A DNA stretch of 12,804 nucleotides, from positions 1-12,804 of the forward strand of contig JAFDAW010000048.1 in NCBI GenBank assembly GCA_019313605.1, in the 5' to 3' direction. Below, in pieces: positions 1 to 7,191 of this stretch. Both the position numbers and the translations under genes were made by a program. The notes below the pieces were generated by a model, which made no database searches, was not told the origin of the DNA, and was given only the letters and a program-made list of their open reading frames with translations. Origin of the DNA: Deltaproteobacteria bacterium (lineage in GTDB: Bacteria > Myxococcota_A > UBA9160 > SMWR01). Every line of letters begins with the position of its first letter. Position 1 is the stretch's first letter.

Positions 1-431
1 CGGAAGTTGTCCATGATGTACTTGAGGATGTAGGCGCGAATCCAATAGACCGCGTAGGAGGTGAGCTTTACGCCCTGGTAGGGGTCGAAGCGCTGGACGG
101 CCTCGAGCAGCCCGACGTTGCCGCTCTGGATCAGATCCAAAACGTTCGTCCAGGCTCGCCGGTACTCCATCGCGATCTTGACCACCAACCGCAGGTTGGC
201 GAGCGTGAGCTGACGAGCTGCATCCTCGTCCCCGTCTTCCACCCAGCGAACCGCGAGCGCGTGCTCCTCTTCTCGAGAGATCGGGGCGTAATTGGCGAGC
301 TGGGCCATGTAGGCCGAAAGCGCGTCGACCGGACCGAGGGATCGGTCGCTGGACGAAGACCGCGGAATCAGCGCTGATGTGGGCTCGGATTCAGCCGCGT
401 CGTCGGAAGTGGTCGATTTGAGAGAACTCAC
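1..431 (-). CDS. RpoH-like sigma-70 family RNA polymerase sigma factor (C-terminal part missing at window edge)
   Basis: Sigma factors direct core RNA polymerase to promoters. The 143 visible residues hold a low-complexity Ser-rich N-terminus (about 1-33), a helix with REEE near 53-56 (region 1.2), then region 2: LRLVVKIAMEYRR (80-92), DLIQSGNVGLLEAV (99-112), FDPYQGVKLTSYAVYWIRAYI (115-135). This is the core-binding and -10-recognition segment, with the aromatic/WIRA melting motif. The pattern resembles alternative heat-shock-type (RpoH) sigmas of deltaproteobacteria. Region 4 lies off the window, so the subclass is not proven. The GTG start at 431 has GGAG 7 nt upstream. A downstream in-frame ATG (308) would cut into conserved region 1.2 and is less likely. 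The gene follows the cytochrome gene on the same strand after a 204-bp gap containing a GC-rich palindrome, so it is probably a separate unit. No convincing promoter was seen. Confidence 0.88.
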   Translation of the reverse strand, partial: MSSLKSTTSDDAAESEPTSALIPRSSSSDRSLGPVDALSAYMAQLANYAPISREEEHALAVRWVEDGDEDAARQLTLANLRLVVKIAMEYRRAWTNVLDLIQSGNVGLLEAVQRFDPYQGVKLTSYAVYWIRAYILKYIMDNF

Positions 432-589
432 GCGAATTCTCCAGTGCTGCACACCGCTTGCAAAGTGGTGCGCGAATGCTGGTTGGTCGAAGCCAGCCCG
501 GCCGGGTGGCCGAGGGAGAAACCGTAGCAGACGGGGAGGATCGCGATCGTTGGGCTGTCCGAGAGAGCGTCGGGCTCGTCGAGAAGCGG

Positions 590-616
590 GGCGGGGCCGG
601 CGTCGCCGACCCCGCC
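590..616 (-). terminator. GC-rich palindrome behind the cytochrome gene, possible terminator
   Basis: A 13-nt arm (590-602) and its near-perfect reverse complement (604-616, one mismatch that could be G·U in RNA) are separated by one base. It lies 19 nt past the cytochrome stop on the minus strand. The bases after it on that strand are CCGCTTCT, so there is no real U tract. It may be a Rho-assisted or 3'-protecting hairpin rather than a classical intrinsic terminator. Confidence 0.4.
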
Positions 617-635
617 TTCACGTCGGAGTGATCCG

Positions 636-1031
636 CTATTTCTTGAGCGTGCGGATGTAGGCGACGACGTTGGCGATGTCGTCTTCCGAGAGCATGCCAG
701 CCCAGGCGGCCATCATCTGGTTGCCACCGAAGGCGCCCGCGCCCTTGGCGACGACGGCTGCGAGGTCGGCGTCGGTTGCGATCTTTCCGTCTCCATCACC
801 ATCAAACATGAAATCGCCGACCGAGAAATCGCGCGGCGGCGGCTGGAGGACCATTCCCACCGGTCCGTCACCCTTGCCGGTCTCGCCGTGGCAGGAGAGG
901 CAGTTGACGGTGTAGACGGTCTTGCCGGCCGCAGCATCGCCGGCCAGTGCGCCAGCGGGCGCGAGCAGCATCGCGAGAGCGGCCATTGAAACGAATAGAG
1001 CGAGGTGATTCTGGATCTTTGAGCGGTTCAT
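636..1031 (-). CDS. Small secreted c-type cytochrome with EF-hand-like insert
   Basis: A 131-residue periplasmic electron carrier. Residues 1-30 are a Sec signal peptide (basic N-terminus, hydrophobic core, ending AGALA). The heme-binding motif is C44-L-S-C47-H48. The likely axial methionine is M107 in an MMAAW segment, and the protein ends in the typical class I C-terminal helix (DDIANVVAYIRTL, 117-129). Between heme site and methionine is a DGDGDGKIATDAD loop (77-89) with Asp at EF-hand positions 1, 3 and 5 and Gly at 6, but Ala at position 12, so calcium binding is only possible. The ATG start has AGGAG about 10 nt upstream. It begins 65 bp behind the pepA stop on the same strand and could be co-transcribed with it. 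The redox partner cannot be told from context. Assignment as cytochrome c is firm, subfamily is not. Confidence 0.9.
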   Translation of the reverse strand: MNRSKIQNHLALFVSMAALAMLLAPAGALAGDAAAGKTVYTVNCLSCHGETGKGDGPVGMVLQPPPRDFSVGDFMFDGDGDGKIATDADLAAVVAKGAGAFGGNQMMAAWAGMLSEDDIANVVAYIRTLKK

Positions 1032-1096
1032 GATGCGGTGTTCTCCTTGTCGATCACTTTTGGAAGGGCGGAGGTTACGTGGCGCGTGCTGGCCCG

Positions 1097-2659
1097 TCAA
1101 ACGACCTTTTTGTCCTTCCAATCTTGCAACAATTCTACGAGCAGCCGGACGCCCACGCCCGTCGCTCCCTTCTTGAGATAGGGGGCTCGCTTGTTGCCCC
1201 ACGCCGTACCCGCAATGTCCAGGTGCACCCAGGGTGTGGTCCCTACGAAATTTGCGAGAAAAGCCGCCGCCGTCGACGACGAGCCTTCGCGGCCGGTGGT
1301 GTTCTTGATGTCGGCTACGTCGCTTCGGACCGCCTTGCGGTGTTCCTCCCAGAGCGGCATCGGCCAGGCGCGCTCTGCCGTCACTTCGCCAGCCGCGCGC
1401 ACGGCCTCGATGAGGCCTTCGTGGTTGCCAAATAGCCCCGATGCCCATTTTCCGAGCGCGATCACGCACGCACCTGTGAGCGTCGCCAGGTCGATGATGG
1501 CTTCGGGCTTGAATTTCGTGTTTGCGTAATGGAGCCCATCGGCGAGTACGACGCGGCCCTCGGCGTCGGTATTCAATACCTCCACGGTTTTTTTCGACAT
1601 CGTGGTCACGACGTCTCCCGGGCGGTAGGCGGTGCTGCTGGGCATGTTTTCCGCCGCCGCGATCACCCCGACCACGCGGATCGGCAGCTTCAGCAACGCG
1701 CAGGCCCGCATCGCGCCGACCACCGCGGCGGCCCCGGACATGTCGTGCTTCATCTCGTCCATCGCGGCCGACGGTTTGATCGAGACGCCGCCCGAATCGA
1801 AGGTGATCCCCTTGCCGACCAGACAGACTGTCGGCAGCTGTCGCGAGGATCCGGCAGGGCTCTTTGCGCCCTTCTTGCCCTTGGCCGCTCGCGGATCGTG
1901 GTCGAGGACGATCATGCGCGGCGTATTGGCGCTGCCCCCACCCACGGCGAGAATTCCACCCATCTTTTGCTTCTTGAGTTCCGCCACGTCCATCACGCGT
2001 GCGCTGAGCCCGACTTCTTTGGCCATGCGCTTTGCGGCGTTGGCGAGCTCTGCCGGCGGGAGCGCGTTGGCGGGTTCGTTCGAGAGCTGGCGGCAGAGAT
2101 TCTGGGATTCGGCGAGGATGACTCCGGTTCGCGTCGCGTCGCGCGTAGCCTTCAGTTCGGCCGGCCGGTCGATCAGCAGCGTGGCGCGCTTGAGCGGCGG
2201 CGCCGCGTCTTTGTCGCGCTCGCGGTAGGTGTCGAACTGGTAGTTTGCGAGTACGAGGCCCTCCGCGAGTGCCTGGGTGACTTCCGGGAGCTTGAGTCCG
2301 CGCGTGCGGGGTGCGCAGATCGCGACGTTGGCGGCGCGCCGACCCTTCGCGGCGTCGAGCGCGCGCCCAGCCAGGCCGCGCAAAGACTCGGCGCTGAGCT
2401 TGCTCTCCTCGCCCAATCCGAGCAGCTGAATGCGCTCGGCCGGAAACTCCGTGGTGGGGTAGAGCAGGAGGCTCTCTCCGGCCTTGCCGCTAAAATCGCC
2501 ACTCGCGATCACCGCCGCGATCTGCCCCCCCAGCGCGCGATCTACGGCGGCGATCCGGGGCGACAGGCGCGCGCGCTTGTCCTCGAGCTTCAGCACGGGA
2601 ATCACGAGCATCGCTGCGCGCACTTCGATGGCGTTCTTGGTTTCGACAGTGATCTGCAT
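1097..2659 (-). CDS. pepA: Leucyl aminopeptidase, M17 family (PepA)
   Basis: A cytosolic di-metal exopeptidase that removes N-terminal residues (Leu preferred) from peptides. It is 520 residues long, close to the roughly 500 usual for PepA. The N-terminal alpha/beta domain (about 1-180) is followed by the catalytic domain. The M17 signature NTDAEGRV is at 363-370. Metal-ligand candidates K283, D288, D306, D365 and E367 and catalytic K295 and R369 keep exactly the spacings of the E. coli enzyme (K270, D275, D293, D352, E354, K282, R356), so the enzyme should be active. A Lys/Ser-rich stretch (260-273) just before the catalytic core looks like a small lineage insert. The ATG start is preceded by AAGGAG at about 5 nt. 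It is divergent from tolQ across an 83-bp spacer, with the cytochrome gene following downstream. E. coli PepA also binds DNA; nothing here tests that. Confidence 0.97.
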   Translation of the reverse strand: MQITVETKNAIEVRAAMLVIPVLKLEDKRARLSPRIAAVDRALGGQIAAVIASGDFSGKAGESLLLYPTTEFPAERIQLLGLGEESKLSAESLRGLAGRALDAAKGRRAANVAICAPRTRGLKLPEVTQALAEGLVLANYQFDTYRERDKDAAPPLKRATLLIDRPAELKATRDATRTGVILAESQNLCRQLSNEPANALPPAELANAAKRMAKEVGLSARVMDVAELKKQKMGGILAVGGGSANTPRMIVLDHDPRAAKGKKGAKSPAGSSRQLPTVCLVGKGITFDSGGVSIKPSAAMDEMKHDMSGAAAVVGAMRACALLKLPIRVVGVIAAAENMPSSTAYRPGDVVTTMSKKTVEVLNTDAEGRVVLADGLHYANTKFKPEAIIDLATLTGACVIALGKWASGLFGNHEGLIEAVRAAGEVTAERAWPMPLWEEHRKAVRSDVADIKNTTGREGSSSTAAAFLANFVGTTPWVHLDIAGTAWGNKRAPYLKKGATGVGVRLLVELLQDWKDKKVV

Positions 2660-2678
2660 CACGGCTCCTTGTGTCGGT

Positions 2679-2716
2679 GGAGTTGTATTGAACTCCCTGC
2701 GGGCGTTACCTAGACT
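2679..2716 (+). promoter_or_regulatory. Candidate tolQ promoter with overlapping palindrome in the pepA/tolQ divergent spacer
   Basis: TTGAAC (2688-2693) and TAGACT (2711-2716) are separated by 17 nt, each matching the sigma-70 consensus at 4 of 6 positions, and lie 27 nt before the tolQ ATG. A perfect 6-bp inverted repeat GGAGTT-N6-AACTCC (2679-2696) overlaps the putative -35 box. It could be an operator or a simple hairpin. No good minus-strand promoter for pepA could be singled out. This is pattern matching only. Confidence 0.35.
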
Positions 2717-2742
2717 CGCTTCGCTCTCAAACGAGTGTGGAA

Positions 2743-3486
2743 ATGAATTTTGTCGTCGGGACGGCTGTGGGGGGACGTCTCGCGAGCCTGGATGCACTGG
2801 CGCTGGTATGGCAGGCCAGCTGGCTCGTTCAATTCGTCCTCCTGTTGCTACTCATACTTTCAGTCATTTCGTGGGCGATCATCGCCTTCAAGTGGCGTGA
2901 ACTGCGCCGTGCCGAGCAGGATAGCGAGGCATTTCTCGAGGTCTATCACGAGGGGTCCCTCGACGCCGCTTATGAAGCGGCCCGGGATCTCGATCGCGGC
3001 CCGCTTTCGGCGGTATTCCTCGAGGCCTACGGCGAGGTCAACCGGATGGCGCGCTTCAGCGGGAAATCCGCGCTGGAAGCGCTCACGGAAGGCAACCTGC
3101 AGGCGCTCACGCGAAAGATCGCCTGGACCGGGTCTCGCGAAGAATTGCGCCTCGAGCGCGGACTCTCGTTTCTGGCGACCACAGGCAGCGCCGCTCCCTT
3201 CATCGGCCTGTTCGGAACCGTGATCGGAATCATCAACGCGTTTCAGGAAATCGGTCGGGCTGGCTCTGCGAGCCTCGCGGTCGTCGCACCCGGAATCGCG
3301 GAGGCGTTGATTGCCACCGCGGTCGGACTGTTCGCCGCGATTCCCGCCACGATCTTCTACAACTACTTCGTCGGCGAGTTGCGCGGCCTCTCCGCCGCGA
3401 TCGATCTCTTCGGCACCGAGTACGAGGGCGATCTGCGTCATATGGCGAGTGCGAAACAGGAATCAAATCCAGTGGCAGCGGACTGA
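2743..3486 (+). CDS. tolQ: TolQ, Tol system proton-channel subunit (MotA/TolQ/ExbB family)
   Basis: Inner-membrane protein that with TolR uses the proton motive force to energise TolA, keeping the outer membrane attached during constriction. The 247 residues contain three membrane segments as in the family: about 26-47 (long Leu-rich helix), about 140-165 (containing TTGSAAPFIGLFGTVIGI, the family's conserved core) and about 176-202 (GIAEALIATAVGLFAAIPA). A cytoplasmic loop lies between the first two. ATG 2743 was chosen; the in-frame GTG at 2737 would add only two residues, and neither has a strong Shine-Dalgarno. It is the first gene of the plus-strand run and ends 12 nt before tolR. ExbB is the alternative name for this fold; TolB and CpoB downstream decide for Tol. 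Confidence 0.95.
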   Translation: MNFVVGTAVGGRLASLDALALVWQASWLVQFVLLLLLILSVISWAIIAFKWRELRRAEQDSEAFLEVYHEGSLDAAYEAARDLDRGPLSAVFLEAYGEVNRMARFSGKSALEALTEGNLQALTRKIAWTGSREELRLERGLSFLATTGSAAPFIGLFGTVIGIINAFQEIGRAGSASLAVVAPGIAEALIATAVGLFAAIPATIFYNYFVGELRGLSAAIDLFGTEYEGDLRHMASAKQESNPVAAD

Positions 3487-3498
3487 GGGAGTGTCTTC

Positions 3499-3891
3499 TT
3501 GACGGTGCTGCGGCCTCGATCCGAGATCAACGTCACGCCTTTCGTCGATGTGATGCTGGTACTACTGATCATCTTCATGGTGACCGCTCCGATGATGCAC
3601 CAGGGGATCGATGTCGATCTGCCAGACACCACGACCCAACAGCTTCGGGTCAAGGACGAGCCGCTGATCCTGACGGTCGACAAGGCGGGCAAATATCACC
3701 TCGGGCGACGGGAAATCGGCGAGGCCGAGCTGGGCGAGAAGCTCGAGGCGATCTTCGAGGGTCGCGACAGCAAGGAGATTTTTCTGAGGGCCGATGAGAA
3801 CGTTGCCTATCGATACGTCGTCAAAGCCCTAGCGGCCGCTCGACAGGCGGGCGCCACCAAGCTCGGGATGGTGACGGAGCCCGAGAGCTGA
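3499..3891 (+). CDS. tolR: TolR, Tol system proton-channel subunit (ExbD/TolR family)
   Basis: A single-span partner of TolQ. It is 130 residues, the usual ExbD/TolR size. The N-terminal SEINVTPFVDVMLVLLIIF (8-26) carries the transmembrane helix with the conserved proton-handling aspartate at D17. The periplasmic domain follows (about 35-130), with the expected KEIFLRADENVAYRYVV segment. The start is TTG 3499, supported by GAGGGAG (3484-3490) about 8 nt upstream. GTG 3505 would also keep the whole helix but sits farther from this site. The gap to tolQ is 12 nt and to tolA 21 nt, so co-translation is likely. Confidence 0.95.
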   Translation: MTVLRPRSEINVTPFVDVMLVLLIIFMVTAPMMHQGIDVDLPDTTTQQLRVKDEPLILTVDKAGKYHLGRREIGEAELGEKLEAIFEGRDSKEIFLRADENVAYRYVVKALAAARQAGATKLGMVTEPES

Positions 3892-3912
3892 GCGTAGATC
3901 GGGGCGCGCATC

Positions 3913-4674
3913 GTGACGGGAACCGAAGAACTCTTCATTCAACTCGGCGAATTGCGGCGGCACGAATTGCGCCGCCTGATCGCGATTTCGGCGGCCGCCC
4001 ACCTGGTGGTGGTCGCGGTCTACGGTTTTTCGCCCGAATCGAAGATCCGCGTGCCCCGCGGTGTGATCTCGGTGGAACTCGTGAGAGCGCCCGCAGCCGC
4101 ACGTCCGACGACGTCCGCTCCCGTCGCGAAGCCGGTGCCGCCCAAACCGGTGCAGCCCAAGCCGGTGCCGCCCAAACCCAAGACGGTCGTGTTGCCCGCG
4201 GAGCCCACCACACCCAAGGTGAAGCCCAAGGTCGTAAAGCCCGAGGTGGTCGAGAAACCCGCGCCCGAGCAGGAATTAGAGGATGTGCTGGCGCAGATGC
4301 GCGCGGAGTCGGGCGAAGAGGCGCCCCTGATCGAGGTCGCGAAGGCTGCGCCGACCGCGATCGGACCCGCCGGCTCTCCCACTGGAGTCGCGATCTCGCC
4401 GGAAGTCGCCAGGTGGCTCAAGAGCGCCAAGATTCACGTGAGGAAGAACTGGAAGCTGCCGCCAGGATTTCGCACCCAGGCCCTCGAGGCTCACGTCGAG
4501 GTCAATCTCGATGCATCGGGTGCGGTGCTCGGCAAACCGAAGATCACCCGGCGGTCGGGCAATCCCTGGTACGACGAGGGCGTCGTTCGCGCAATCCAGA
4601 AGGCGAGCCCGCTTCCGGCGCCGCCGGAATCCGGGAAATGGAGTTTCGTTTTCTTGCCCGAGGACAGCTACTGA
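3913..4674 (+). CDS. tolA: TolA, short TonB-like energy transducer
   Basis: Links TolQR in the inner membrane to TolB and the outer membrane. Of 253 residues, about 20-39 form the single membrane helix, with S26-x3-H30 matching the S-x3-H motif TonB and TolA use to engage their proton channel. A Pro/Lys-rich periplasmic stretch (about 59-120) includes a repeated KPVPPKPVQPKPVPPKPK segment. A short acidic helix follows, then a TonB/TolA C-terminal domain (about 162-250) with VRKNWKLPPGF and NPWYDEGVVRAIQKASPLP. E. coli TolA is about 420 residues with a long helical stalk; this protein has a TonB-style proline spacer instead. GTG start with a GGGG stretch 8 nt upstream. The TGA stop overlaps the tolB ATG by one base. 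Naming it TolA rather than TonB rests on operon position. Confidence 0.88.
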   Translation: MTGTEELFIQLGELRRHELRRLIAISAAAHLVVVAVYGFSPESKIRVPRGVISVELVRAPAAARPTTSAPVAKPVPPKPVQPKPVPPKPKTVVLPAEPTTPKVKPKVVKPEVVEKPAPEQELEDVLAQMRAESGEEAPLIEVAKAAPTAIGPAGSPTGVAISPEVARWLKSAKIHVRKNWKLPPGFRTQALEAHVEVNLDASGAVLGKPKITRRSGNPWYDEGVVRAIQKASPLPAPPESGKWSFVFLPEDSY

Positions 4675-5984
4675 TGCGTGCGGCCCTACTCGTTGCCATC
4701 GCTGTGTGCAGCGTCGCAGTCACAGCCGCGGACGTGCGCGCCGCGGAGCGCCCCGCCGTCGTCGTGACGAGTGGCAAAGAACAGCAGTTCAGCGTCGCGC
4801 TGCAGAAATTTGGGGGCAATTTCGATGCAGAGGCGTATCGCGAGGGCATGCAGGCCGCGCTCGAATTCTCGAACCTCTTTCGCTTGATCGATCGGAAGGC
4901 CTTTCTCGGACCCACGACCACGGAAGTGTTGAGTGAGCGAGAGGACGTCGGGTGTTTGGAGTGGTCCACGATTGGAGCAGACATCTTCGTCGAGGGCGTT
5001 CAGCGCGTCGAGCAGGAGCAATTCATCGCGGAGTTTGCCGTCTGGGATCTCGCCGGCTGCCAGCGCAAGCTCAGCCGCCGCTATCGCCAGGCTTCGTCCG
5101 CCGATCCCTTGATTCTCGCCAAGCGAATGGCGGACGACATCGTGGAGGTGCTCACCGGGGTTCGCGGGGTCGCGAGTACCGAACTCACGTTCGTCTCGAA
5201 GCGCGGCGGGAACTCCGAGATCTTCGTGATGAACGCCGATGGCGGCAATCAGCGCGCGGCCACCGCCAATCGGTCGATCAACAATTTTCCCTCGTGGTCT
5301 CCGAGCGGCGACGCGATCATCTACACCTCCTACCGCTCCGAAAACCGCCCGATGCTGTATTTGTCGACGCGCGGTCGCGGCAAGCCCGGGCGAATCCTCG
5401 GCCCGCTCAGCAGCAAGCCCCTCTACCGCGCGGTCTTTCACCCGAGCGGACGCGAACTGGCCGTCGTGATGAGTCCGACTGGCTCGACAGAGATCTATCG
5501 GGTGGATCTCGCGGGCAAGAATCCGCGCCGGCTCACCCAGAATCGCTCGATCGAGGTTTCGCCTTCGTGGTCGCCGGACGGGAGTAAACTCGCGTTTGTT
5601 TCGGACCGTTCGGGCTCGCCGCAGATCTATCTGATGGATTCGGACGGAGCCAACGTCAAGCGGCTGACTTTCAACGGCAACTACAACACGAATCCCGCCT
5701 GGTCGCCGGACGGGCGCTGGATCGCCTACCAGGCTCGCGTTGGCGGCCAGTTCGATATCTGGTTGATCGATCCGGAGGGAAGTGTGAATCTTCCGCTGAT
5801 CAGCCACCCCCGCAGCGATGAATCGCCGTGCTGGTCGCCCGATTCGACGAAGATCGCCTTCAGTTCGACACGCCGGGGGAGCGCCGACATCTACGTGATC
5901 GATTCCAGCGGAGACCATCTACGGCGTTTGACGAGCAGCCGGGGCGACGACACGAGCCCCTCATGGGGGCCCTACCCGCGCTAG
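4674..5984 (+). CDS. tolB: TolB, periplasmic beta-propeller of the Tol system
   Basis: Periplasmic protein that normally shuttles between TolA and Pal. It is 436 residues, against about 430 in E. coli. Residues 1-24 form a Sec signal peptide ending in VRAA. The N-terminal domain spans about 30-165 (FGGNFDAEAYREGMQAALEFSNLF at its centre). A six-blade propeller follows, marked by repeated SWSP/PDG turns near 207, 256 (FHPSGRE), 299, 342, 387 and 430. ATG 4674 overlaps the tolA stop (TGATG), with AGGA about 9 nt upstream, so translational coupling is likely. Longer in-frame reading upstream of this ATG runs through tolA and is not used. The usual downstream partner gene pal is not here; the next gene is cpoB after 73 nt. 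Confidence 0.96.
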   Translation: MRAALLVAIAVCSVAVTAADVRAAERPAVVVTSGKEQQFSVALQKFGGNFDAEAYREGMQAALEFSNLFRLIDRKAFLGPTTTEVLSEREDVGCLEWSTIGADIFVEGVQRVEQEQFIAEFAVWDLAGCQRKLSRRYRQASSADPLILAKRMADDIVEVLTGVRGVASTELTFVSKRGGNSEIFVMNADGGNQRAATANRSINNFPSWSPSGDAIIYTSYRSENRPMLYLSTRGRGKPGRILGPLSSKPLYRAVFHPSGRELAVVMSPTGSTEIYRVDLAGKNPRRLTQNRSIEVSPSWSPDGSKLAFVSDRSGSPQIYLMDSDGANVKRLTFNGNYNTNPAWSPDGRWIAYQARVGGQFDIWLIDPEGSVNLPLISHPRSDESPCWSPDSTKIAFSSTRRGSADIYVIDSSGDHLRRLTSSRGDDTSPSWGPYPR

Positions 5985-6057
5985 CCGGTGGTTGCGTGCG
6001 TCGCGCGGTGCATGCGGTATGAGTACTCGGAGATCGAGGGGAAATGGGGGAATTCGG

Positions 6058-6801
6058 ATGAATCGGGGATATGTGGCGCTTGTTCTGGCCCTTCCGTTGG
6101 TAACTGGCTGCGTCACGGTCGCGGATTTTAGAAAGGTCCAGCGGGACGTGATCGATCTCAAGCGCAATGCGGCGAAAGGCGGGGATGGAGCGCCGCGCGA
6201 GCGTGTGGCTGACCTCGCGGTGCGGATCGACGCACTCGAGCAGGAAAACGAGCTGCTGAACGGCCGGCTGGAGGTCGCCGAGCATCGCGCCGATGAAGCG
6301 CTTCGAGAGGCGCGCACGGCCCGCCAGGAAGGTGCGACCGGAGCGGTCGATTCAGGGGCCACTGCCCCCGGGGAGGGCGCGGAGCCCGGATCTGAGGGCG
6401 CTGGGGACGGGAATGCCATGCTCTCCGAGGAATTGGCCTCCTACAAGGCCGCTCGGTCCCTGTGGAGCAGCAGTGATTGGGACGCTTGTGTTGACCGACT
6501 CGGAGAGTTCTTGCAAACTTATCCGTCCTCCGTATACGCGGATGACGCCGCGTACTGGCGGGCAGATTGCTATTTTCAACAGGGGAACTACAAAAAGGCG
6601 ATTTTGCGCTTCGATGATGTGGTCGCTCGTTACCCAAACGGGAACAAGGCAGCGGACGCTCTCTACCGAGAAGGTGAATCGCTGCTCCGCCTGGGACCGG
6701 CATACAACACCGCGGCGCGTAAGGCTTTCGAGCGTGTACTCGCCGAGTATCCGGAGTCGGACCGAGCCGTAGAAGCGAAACAGCAGATCGAGTTGCTCTA
6801 A
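6058..6801 (+). CDS. cpoB: CpoB/YbgF-like Tol-associated protein, predicted lipoprotein with TPR repeats
   Basis: CpoB coordinates outer-membrane constriction with peptidoglycan synthesis through Tol. The 247 residues hold a lipoprotein signal with lipobox VTGC (C18), a coiled-coil-like stretch (about 22-92, DLKRNAAK and RIDALEQENELLNGRLEVAEH), a Gly/Ala/Glu linker (93-119), then TPR-like helices (about 125-245; YKAARSLW, AAYWRADCYFQQGNYKKAILRFDDVVARYP, AFERVLAEYP). E. coli CpoB is soluble with a cleaved signal, so the lipobox is a difference. The ATG was chosen because GGGGG lies 7 nt upstream and the signal peptide begins there; an in-frame extension to 5992 lacks support. The TPR half uses visibly more A/T-ending codons than its neighbours. 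Follows tolB by 73 nt and precedes dksA by 27 nt. Confidence 0.85.
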   Translation: MNRGYVALVLALPLVTGCVTVADFRKVQRDVIDLKRNAAKGGDGAPRERVADLAVRIDALEQENELLNGRLEVAEHRADEALREARTARQEGATGAVDSGATAPGEGAEPGSEGAGDGNAMLSEELASYKAARSLWSSSDWDACVDRLGEFLQTYPSSVYADDAAYWRADCYFQQGNYKKAILRFDDVVARYPNGNKAADALYREGESLLRLGPAYNTAARKAFERVLAEYPESDRAVEAKQQIELL

Positions 6802-6828
6802 ACCGATCGAACGTAGCAGGGGACTGGA

Positions 6829-7191
6829 TTGAACAAACGGGATCTCGAACGATTCAAGAAGCTTCTCCTGGAACAGCGCGAGCGGCTCCAGGGCAATCAG
6901 CGCAAAGCGCTCGCGGGAGACATCCATCTGGACCCCGATGATTTTCCGGATGAGATCGACACCGCTTCCTCCGAGATCAACCTGCAGTTCACGGGTCGAT
7001 TGCGGGAGCGCGAGCAGGGACTCCTCTCGAAGGTCAGCACCGCGCTGCGCAAGATCGACGACGGTGAATATGGAGAGTGTGTGAACTGCGGCGAGGACAT
7101 CGGCGTCAAGCGGCTTCGGGCTCGACCGGTTGCCGAATTGTGCATCGACTGCAAGTCCGAGCAGGAGAAGCTGGAGCGACGGACCGCCTGA
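6829..7191 (+). CDS. dksA: DksA/TraR-family zinc-finger transcription regulator
   Basis: DksA enters the RNA polymerase secondary channel and, with ppGpp, reshapes transcription at rRNA and biosynthetic promoters. It is 120 residues, shorter than E. coli DksA (151). The helical coiled coil carries the tip motif D41-E-I-D44-T-A46, matching the functional D-x-x-D-x-A of DksA. The C-terminal zinc finger is C84-x2-C87-x17-C105-x2-C108, so all four cysteines are present and this is the zinc-binding type. The TTG start at 6829 is backed by AGGGGA 5 nt upstream; no ATG or GTG lies close by in frame. Its TGA stop overlaps the apparent start codon of tsaD. Short TraR-type homologues are an alternative label. 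Confidence 0.93.
   Translation: MNKRDLERFKKLLLEQRERLQGNQRKALAGDIHLDPDDFPDEIDTASSEINLQFTGRLREREQGLLSKVSTALRKIDDGEYGECVNCGEDIGVKRLRARPVAELCIDCKSEQEKLERRTA

Noticed and set aside
1032..1469. N-terminal extension of the cytochrome reading frame into pepA
   Set aside because: The signal peptide and a good ribosome site define the start at 1031; the extension overlaps pepA and looks like random coding.
1529..2713. Plus-strand open frame (about 394 codons) antisense to pepA
   Set aside because: pepA has all catalytic residues at family spacing; this frame has no recognisable features.
2660..2797. N-terminal extension of pepA through the divergent spacer
   Set aside because: The ATG at 2659 has AAGGAG in front and gives the family-standard N-terminus; the extension would overlap tolQ.
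4686..5918. Minus-strand open frame (about 410 codons) antisense to tolB
   Set aside because: Its length follows from tolB codon bias; composition is Arg/Asp/Val-rich without domains and tolB on the plus strand is certain.
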